DNA from: Halanaerobiaceae bacterium
GTDB taxonomy: Bacteria > Bacillota > Halanaerobiia > Halanaerobiales > DTU029
Length of the DNA stretch: 9,963 nt
Reading direction: 5' to 3'
Assembly (NCBI GenBank): GCA_012521855.1
Contig: JAAYLO010000004.1
Coordinates: 1 to 9,963, forward strand
Below are positions 5,962-9,963 of this stretch, piece by piece. Under the pieces are notes generated by a model. That model had not been told where the DNA came from, ran no database searches, and was given only the letters and a program-made list of their open reading frames with translations. Position numbers and translations under genes: made by a program. How positions within the stretch are numbered: position 1 is the first letter of the stretch; each line of letters begins with the position of its first letter.

Positions 5962-7410
5962 TCATTTTTCAATCTCTCTTAAAATCCAGCTGCCCATATA
6001 TTCCAGTACATCAGGTGAAATTGTTTCTTTAATCTGGCCATATTCAGCTGGATGGCCTGTTTGGGAAGTCTGGAATAAATGATTCAAACCGGTAAATTCT
6101 TTAATCTGATAATTCCTTTTCCCAGCCTTTTTGAATACTTCTTCAATGGCAAGAAGATTTGTCCTTGCTTCAACCTGTAAATCTTTACTTCCATTAACCG
6201 CCAGTACCGGGCAGCTGACTTCTGCTAAAACCGGACGGGGATCATATTTAATAAAATAACGATACCAGGGTAAAAGCAGCTGTTGTATTGTCTGTTCAAT
6301 ATACTCTTCTATGCTTCCATAGGCGGTTTTCAGGATATCCTTATCAGCTTCACTCATTTTTGCATAGGTAGACTCCAGAATTGAACGTATTTCCCCTGCA
6401 GCAATTTCATCTTCTTCTACTTCAATTACTATATCAAGTATTTCCCTCTGTTGTAAAAGAACCTCTTGCAGTTCATCTTCTTCAATTCCTTCTGTTCTTG
6501 CAATTGCTTCAACCTGGTACATAATTATTTCATCACCGGGTATACCGGGAGCAGCCATCAATACTATAAAGGCAATATCATCTGATTGTACTGCAACCAT
6601 TGGTGCTATCATACCGCCTTCACTGTGGCCGATAAGTCCGATCTTTTCATTATCTATCTCTGGCCTGTCCTTCAGGAACTCTACACCGCTCAGAACATCT
6701 CCGGCCAGATCAGCAGTGGCAGCAGTCAGGGGATTACCGGTAGAACCTCCTACTCCCCTGTCATCTACCCTCAAAACCGCAATCCCCTGGCGGGTCAAAT
6801 AGTCTGCTATTACTTTAAAGGGCTTATGTCCAAAAAGCGTTTCATCCCTATCCTGTGAGCCTGAACCGGTTATGAGCAATACAGCAGGGAACGGGCCTTC
6901 TCCCTCAGGTATGGTCAAGGTACCGGCCAGTTTAACCCCTGCTGCTTCATTCAGATATGATACCTCTTTTTCTTCATATGGATAAGGAGGTTGAGGCTCC
7001 TGTGGCCTTGTATTTACCTCCGCTTCTCCTTCTTTTCTCTTTTCCAGAACCAGTGGAATATTATATGAATTCTGCCTCCAGACCCCTTCACAAATCTGTT
7101 GTTCTTCATTCAACCTGCCTTCAAATACACCATTTATCATACCAACCTCTATCTTTAATTCATTACCATTCAAAGTTACATTTGATACCGGTATACCAAA
7201 AGCCCCCTGATCAGGACTATCCATGGAAGCCTGAAAAGAGCCCTCAGATGAGATCTCAAGATGGAATACCAGCCTGATGCCGCTGAGATTTCCTTCCCAG
7301 ACTCCTGATATTTCATTATCCGCACCTGAAACAGAAGTACAAACAATAGCCATTATAAGAAATGATAACACTACCATTTTTTTTATCCTGGAATTAATTT
7401 TTTTCCCCAC
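5962..7410 (-). CDS. Secreted alpha/beta hydrolase with N-terminal beta domain
   Basis: This is an exported serine hydrolase of 482 residues. A Sec signal peptide (1 to about 30, basic start then VVLSFLIMAIVC) ends near SGA-DNE; C24 does not fit a lipobox. Residues about 33-125 form a beta-rich module, SGVWEGNL to IPLVLEKR, as seen before some bacterial S33/S9-like hydrolases. A Pro-rich linker (136-144) follows, then the alpha/beta-hydrolase core with TGSGSQDRDE (oxyanion region, 181-190), DDRGVGGSTG (216-225), nucleophile S263 in GHSEGG, and likely D410 (NGSKD) and H444 (GLNH). It resembles esterase/peptidase-type members; the substrate is unknown. The start is GTG (7410-7408) behind AAGGAGGT at eight bases, a much better site than the ATG at codon 12. 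The 81-nt gap to sdpI is the largest in the run, so an internal promoter is possible; a TATGAT lies in it without a good -35. Confidence 0.92.
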   Translation of the reverse strand: MGKKINSRIKKMVVLSFLIMAIVCTSVSGADNEISGVWEGNLSGIRLVFHLEISSEGSFQASMDSPDQGAFGIPVSNVTLNGNELKIEVGMINGVFEGRLNEEQQICEGVWRQNSYNIPLVLEKRKEGEAEVNTRPQEPQPPYPYEEKEVSYLNEAAGVKLAGTLTIPEGEGPFPAVLLITGSGSQDRDETLFGHKPFKVIADYLTRQGIAVLRVDDRGVGGSTGNPLTAATADLAGDVLSGVEFLKDRPEIDNEKIGLIGHSEGGMIAPMVAVQSDDIAFIVLMAAPGIPGDEIIMYQVEAIARTEGIEEDELQEVLLQQREILDIVIEVEEDEIAAGEIRSILESTYAKMSEADKDILKTAYGSIEEYIEQTIQQLLLPWYRYFIKYDPRPVLAEVSCPVLAVNGSKDLQVEARTNLLAIEEVFKKAGKRNYQIKEFTGLNHLFQTSQTGHPAEYGQIKETISPDVLEYMGSWILREIEK

Positions 7411-7491
7411 CTGGATTTACCTCCTTTTTACCTAATCAATTTTATCATATTTTCCCCTCTTAATAAACATGAATTTAATCCTGTTTTCTGT

Positions 7492-8166
7492 TTATCCCTG
7501 TTTTTCTCTCCGGAAGATTAGATATGAATAAATTATACTAATTAGTGAACTCCCTATAACACAGGTCATGATAAGCCAGAACCGCACCAGGTCACTCAAG
7601 AAAATACCTGAAAATATAATGATCCCTGAAACAACAAACAATTTCCCGGCCAGACGGTGAACCTTCTTCCAGACCCTTTCACTGGAAAGTGTCCAGGGAT
7701 TCTTTATTCCCATAAAATAATTGTGCCTGACCTTTGGCATATAATTACCCAGAATAAAAAACAGGATACCGACACCGAGGGTAACAAATTTACCAATGCT
7801 TATGTCATATCCCAGAGAAACACTTAAGAGCAGAAAATGCATGCCGGCAAAAAATACTATCAAAACCGACCTGATAACCCGGTAGCTGGAAATAAATCTA
7901 TGGTAATTCTCTTTCCGGGGATCAATTAATGGTAATAACAGCATCATAAATAAAATACCAAGAGCCAGTAATGGCATCATAAAAGCCCCCCAGAAACGGC
8001 TGGAGTAATTATCAACCTCACCGGCAATATTCCAGTGTATCGGCATTCTCTCCGGCAATCTGGAATAAAGCAGACAACTGACAAGAAACATTGCTGCTAT
8101 CAGTAGAAGCAGATACCAGTCTTTCCTGAACTCCTCTTTAAAATCAAAATACCCTTTGTCCTTCAT
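7492..8166 (-). CDS. sdpI: SdpI-family immunity/signalling membrane protein
   Basis: This is a polytopic membrane protein of 224 residues with about six helices (near 17-34, 59-80, 99-116, 126-141, 174-190 and 195-216). The first half has the DUF1648 motif LPERMPIHWNIAGEVD (37-52). The second half has the SdpI signature: GNYMPKVRHNYFMGIK (140-155) with PWTL (157-160), then W166 and RLAGK (171-175). In B. subtilis, SdpI protects the cell from the killing peptide SdpC and holds the repressor SdpR at the membrane, which induces the operon. Its ATG overlaps the sdpR stop by one base (TAATG), the same gene order as in that operon. No SdpC-like toxin or SdpAB maturation gene is in the window, so this may be a stand-alone immunity or sensing pair. 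Homologues without toxin genes are common, so the exact ligand is unknown. Confidence 0.93.
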   Translation of the reverse strand: MKDKGYFDFKEEFRKDWYLLLLIAAMFLVSCLLYSRLPERMPIHWNIAGEVDNYSSRFWGAFMMPLLALGILFMMLLLPLIDPRKENYHRFISSYRVIRSVLIVFFAGMHFLLLSVSLGYDISIGKFVTLGVGILFFILGNYMPKVRHNYFMGIKNPWTLSSERVWKKVHRLAGKLFVVSGIIIFSGIFLSDLVRFWLIMTCVIGSSLISIIYSYLIFRREKQG

Positions 8167-8441
8167 TATATTTCCTCCTTATTCCTGTTATTCATGAAAT
8201 CAAGAAACCAGCCAAGTACTTCCTGGAGCACAGTCATATTCAGTGTATAGTAAATAAACTGGCCGTCTCTTTCCCTATCAACCAATCCTGCCTGATACAA
8301 CAAATTCAGATGATGAGTAATACTGGGTTTCGTCATCTCAAATCTATCAGCTATTTCCCCGGCAGTCATATCTCCATCCTTCAAAAGTTCCAGAATCCTC
8401 CTCCTGGTTTTGTCTGAAAGTGCCTTAAATTGAATATTCAT
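8166..8441 (-). CDS. sdpR: SdpR-family ArsR-type autorepressor
   Basis: This is a small winged-helix DNA-binding repressor of 91 residues. The whole protein is an ArsR-type domain: FKALSDKTRRRILELLKDG (5-23), DMTAGEIADRFEMTKPSITH as helix-turn-helix (24-43), then the wing VDRERDGQFIYYTLN (54-68). It lacks the ELCVCDL Cys motif of metal-sensing ArsR proteins, which fits SdpR. I chose ATG at 8441-8439, behind GGGAGGGGGCC; a longer reading from 8465 would start inside that site region, and relatives begin with M-N-x-x-F-K-A. It is translationally coupled to sdpI. A strong promoter and a candidate operator lie just upstream, suggesting autorepression relieved when SdpI captures SdpR at the membrane, as known in B. 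subtilis. The same transcript can continue into the hydrolase, ABC exporter, deacetylase and nitroreductase genes. Confidence 0.93.
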   Translation of the reverse strand: MNIQFKALSDKTRRRILELLKDGDMTAGEIADRFEMTKPSITHHLNLLYQAGLVDRERDGQFIYYTLNMTVLQEVLGWFLDFMNNRNKEEI

Positions 8442-8460
8442 TTGGCCCCCTCCCTGATCC

Positions 8461-8483
8461 AGCAAGATATTTGGTTTCTTGCT
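8461..8483 (-). promoter_or_regulatory. Leader hairpin upstream of the sdpR ribosome binding site
   Basis: A perfect 7-bp inverted repeat, AGCAAGA (8461-8467) and TCTTGCT (8477-8483), with a 9-nt loop lies in the 5' untranslated region of sdpR, just before its Shine-Dalgarno site. No T run follows on the minus strand, so it is not a terminator. It may stabilise the mRNA or act as a second protein-binding site. Confidence 0.45.
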
Positions 8484-8495
8484 TTAATTATATAT

Positions 8496-8511
8496 TTAGA
8501 TAATTTTCTAA
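8496..8511. promoter_or_regulatory. Candidate SdpR operator
   Basis: TTAGATAATTTTCTAA is a 16-bp palindrome with one mismatched base pair. It sits immediately downstream of the -10 box and covers the predicted transcription start of sdpR (about 8509). AT-rich dyads of this type at the start site are usual for ArsR-family repressors. Binding there would block RNA polymerase, consistent with autorepression. Confidence 0.6.
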
Positions 8512-8515
8512 TTAT

Positions 8516-8544
8516 ATTATAATTTATCTCAAATCTTTCGTCAA
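8516..8544 (-). promoter_or_regulatory. Promoter of the sdpR operon
   Basis: On the minus strand the -35 box TTGACG (8544-8539), 17 nt and a perfect -10 box TATAAT (8521-8516) form a strong sigma-A-type promoter. It lies about 75 nt before the sdpR start and is the best promoter seen for the whole seven-gene run. Confidence 0.85.
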
Positions 8545-8576
8545 CTATTAAAAATTATTATCCTGATTTAAATTTA

Positions 8577-9263
8577 TTATTCAGTCATAATGTCAACAAA
8601 TATCTCTGCTTCTTTATTTTTGACAGCTTCTATCATATCACCGATATCTTCTAAAGACCTTTTAAGCTGTATTCCTGATAATCTATCTAAAAATCCTCTG
8701 TGATTATCAGTACCTGCAAACTTCAACAATCCATACATATCTGCATATTTATCTGCACAATCATTTTCAAAATCAGTTCTACAGGCATTCATCACCTCAA
8801 CAGCATCAATTTTTCGTGGCAAAAGCCTTATCAGATCAATATAATCAGCCTCCCGGAAAGGATGGGCATGGACTATAAATCCGCCATCCCTGTGTACAAG
8901 ATCACAATATTGATTAATATGGAGATCAAGCAGCCCGGGGTTCTGTAAAAGCCAGTCCTTATCAAGCCCGTAGGTTAATAAATCTGTACCCCTGAATGTA
9001 TATTCCCATCCAAAAAATACGTCAATCCCGATCCTTTTGCCTTCTTCATATGCATTTTCATATCCCCTGCAGAACAATTCAATACTCTCCTCCCAGGAAA
9101 GTCCTCCGGGAACAGTTGTATTTCCATTTAGAAAATGGTCTGTTATAAAGATGCCGCTAAATCCCAGTTCTTTATAAAAACGCACCAGTTCAACAGCACT
9201 TATTTTTGAACAAAGACTGACTTCAGATGTATGTGCATGTGTCTCATATTTGTACAATTTCAA
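8577..9263 (-). CDS. PHP-domain metal-dependent hydrolase
   Basis: This is a polymerase-and-histidinol-phosphatase (PHP) domain protein of 228 residues, predicted to be a cytoplasmic metal-dependent phosphoesterase. The metal-site motifs appear in order: THAH (8-11), ITDH (40-43), GWE (85-87), HAHP (132-135) and GTDNH (184-188). The domain spans nearly the whole protein, so it is a stand-alone PHP enzyme like the small YciV- or histidinol-phosphatase-like members; its substrate cannot be told. I chose TTG at 9263-9261 as start, because GAAGGTGATCC directly upstream matches the 16S 3' end over about ten bases and leaves eight bases after GAAGG. A GTG at 9272 lies within that site and would need another ribosome binding site. 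The stop is about 30 nt before the sdpR promoter and no terminator is evident between them, so some read-through into sdpR is possible. Confidence 0.88.
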   Translation of the reverse strand: MKLYKYETHAHTSEVSLCSKISAVELVRFYKELGFSGIFITDHFLNGNTTVPGGLSWEESIELFCRGYENAYEEGKRIGIDVFFGWEYTFRGTDLLTYGLDKDWLLQNPGLLDLHINQYCDLVHRDGGFIVHAHPFREADYIDLIRLLPRKIDAVEVMNACRTDFENDCADKYADMYGLLKFAGTDNHRGFLDRLSGIQLKRSLEDIGDMIEAVKNKEAEIFVDIMTE

Positions 9264-9299
9264 ATGGATCACCTTCTTTATATATTTTTATGACTTATT

Positions 9300-9328
9300 T
9301 CTATATATACTCTCATATCTGTTGAAAA
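9300..9328 (-). promoter_or_regulatory. Possible promoter of the PHP gene
   Basis: The minus strand has TTTTCA (9328-9323), 17 nt and TATAGA (9305-9300), each four of six consensus bases. It lies in the 74-nt gap between the Uma2 stop and the chosen PHP start. A perfect TATAAT at 9346-9341, inside the end of the Uma2 gene, lacks a good -35 box. The PHP gene could equally be read from upstream. Confidence 0.3.
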
Positions 9329-9337
9329 ATCCTTAAC

Positions 9338-9963
9338 TCAATTATACCATAAATTATTTAATGGAATACTCAAATCTTTAAAATCCGGGTGTTCTAATAT
9401 ATCCTCTTCCATCCCTGCTGTTACAAAAGCATAGAAACCATCACATAGTTTAAAACATTCCAGGGTTTTTTCATCCGGATCTACCAGCCAGTAGTGTTGT
9501 ACTCCTGCCTTCCTATATATTTCCATCTTCTGAATCCGGTCTTTCCGGGAATTGTATGGTGAAAGAATTTCCGCTACGAGCCTCGGAGGGCCGTCTATCC
9601 GCATTTCCTTTATTATTTCTCTTTGATTTCCGGCTATGTAAAGGATATCCGGCTGGACTACAGTTATATCAGAAAGGGTAACATCTAAAGGAGCATCAAA
9701 TACTTCTCCTGCTGGATCAGTTTTGTTAAAATAATCCTCCAAAATCCGCTGCAATTTTCTGGAAACCCTTTGATGTATAACAGCAGGTGATGGTTCCATG
9801 ATCAGATTACCTTCCAGCAGCTCATACTGGTAACCCGGCTCCTCAGGAATCTCTAAATAATCTTCATATGTAATTTTACCATTCCTCCTGGTCCGGTAAA
9901 CAGCCTTTGATTCCTTAACTGTAGGTTCATTTAGGGCCTTTATGACATCAGATAGTCTATAGC
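9338..9963 (-). CDS. Uma2-family (DUF820) PD-(D/E)XK nuclease-like protein, 5' end outside window
   Basis: The frame is open from the right edge to TGA at 9340-9338, 207 residues visible, with no usable start before the edge. Although an ATG occurs at 9799, the preceding codons are clearly part of the family domain: ITYEDYLEIPEEPGYQYELL (30-49) and EGNLIMEPSP (50-59). This makes the gene at least 54 residues longer than the 9799 start would give. The PD-(D/E)XK core is seen as VVQPDILYI (D105), LVAEILSP (E131) and a Lys at K140 or K145, followed by YRKAGVQHYWLVDP. Uma2 proteins are a nuclease-fold family common in cyanobacteria and some Bacillota, usually of unknown role. The first 29 visible residues (YRLSDVIKAL to RRNGK) are an N-terminal extension beyond the usual TYEDY start. 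The gene lies upstream of the PHP gene on the same strand with a 74-nt gap. Confidence 0.9.
   Translation of the reverse strand, partial: YRLSDVIKALNEPTVKESKAVYRTRRNGKITYEDYLEIPEEPGYQYELLEGNLIMEPSPAVIHQRVSRKLQRILEDYFNKTDPAGEVFDAPLDVTLSDITVVQPDILYIAGNQREIIKEMRIDGPPRLVAEILSPYNSRKDRIQKMEIYRKAGVQHYWLVDPDEKTLECFKLCDGFYAFVTAGMEEDILEHPDFKDLSIPLNNLWYN

Noticed and set aside
6586..6858. 90-residue plus-strand open frame
   Set aside because: It lies wholly antisense to the catalytic core of the hydrolase, whose motifs fix the real frame.
6957..7277. 106-residue plus-strand open frame
   Set aside because: It is antisense to the well-supported secreted hydrolase, has no ribosome binding site and shows no family motif.
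7411..7491. Internal promoter before the secreted hydrolase
   Set aside because: TATGAT is present, but no -35 box at 16-18 nt resembles the consensus, so it was not listed as a feature.

Overview
The window is AT-rich with strong AAGGAGG-type ribosome binding sites, dense same-strand gene runs, an SdpR/SdpI pair and a NatAB-like ABC exporter. This points to a low-GC Gram-positive (Bacillota) chromosome, possibly a clostridial or halanaerobial lineage. The lineage is inferred from style and gene families, not from a marker gene.

Left end (1-642, + strand): the 3' part of a trypsin-like serine protease gene. It is broken by a one-base loss in a T tract just before the catalytic GDSGS motif. 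After its stop codon the same frame stays open for a Lys/Glu-rich stretch and a hydrophobic segment with no start codon.

650-2092 (+ strand): a self-contained regulated unit. A near-consensus promoter (TTGACA-17-TATACT) is followed by a yybP-ykoY manganese riboswitch, an overlapping intrinsic terminator and a 337-residue CaCA-family cation antiporter. The architecture predicts that manganese turns the antiporter on, which suggests a manganese-efflux role. A second terminator lies downstream, in a convergent gene-poor stretch (1880-2361) that also carries an open minus-strand frame resembling the end of a small membrane protein.

8544-2362 (- strand): a compact seven-gene run reading sdpR, sdpI, a secreted alpha/beta hydrolase, an ABC ATPase, an ABC-2 permease, a polysaccharide-deacetylase-like protein and an Frm2-type nitroreductase. 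Three junctions have gaps of 15-22 nt and two overlap by one base; the only larger gap is 81 nt, between sdpI and the hydrolase. One good promoter (TTGACG-17-TATAAT) precedes sdpR, with a near-perfect palindrome over the predicted transcription start as candidate SdpR operator. By analogy with Bacillus subtilis sdpRI, this could be an envelope-stress or peptide-toxin-resistance operon under SdpR control, although no SdpC-like toxin gene is visible.

8577-9963 (- strand): a PHP-domain metallohydrolase whose best start is a TTG codon behind a long Shine-Dalgarno match, then a Uma2-family (DUF820) PD-(D/E)XK nuclease-like gene running off the right edge. No tRNA, rRNA, CRISPR array, insertion sequence or prophage gene is visible.
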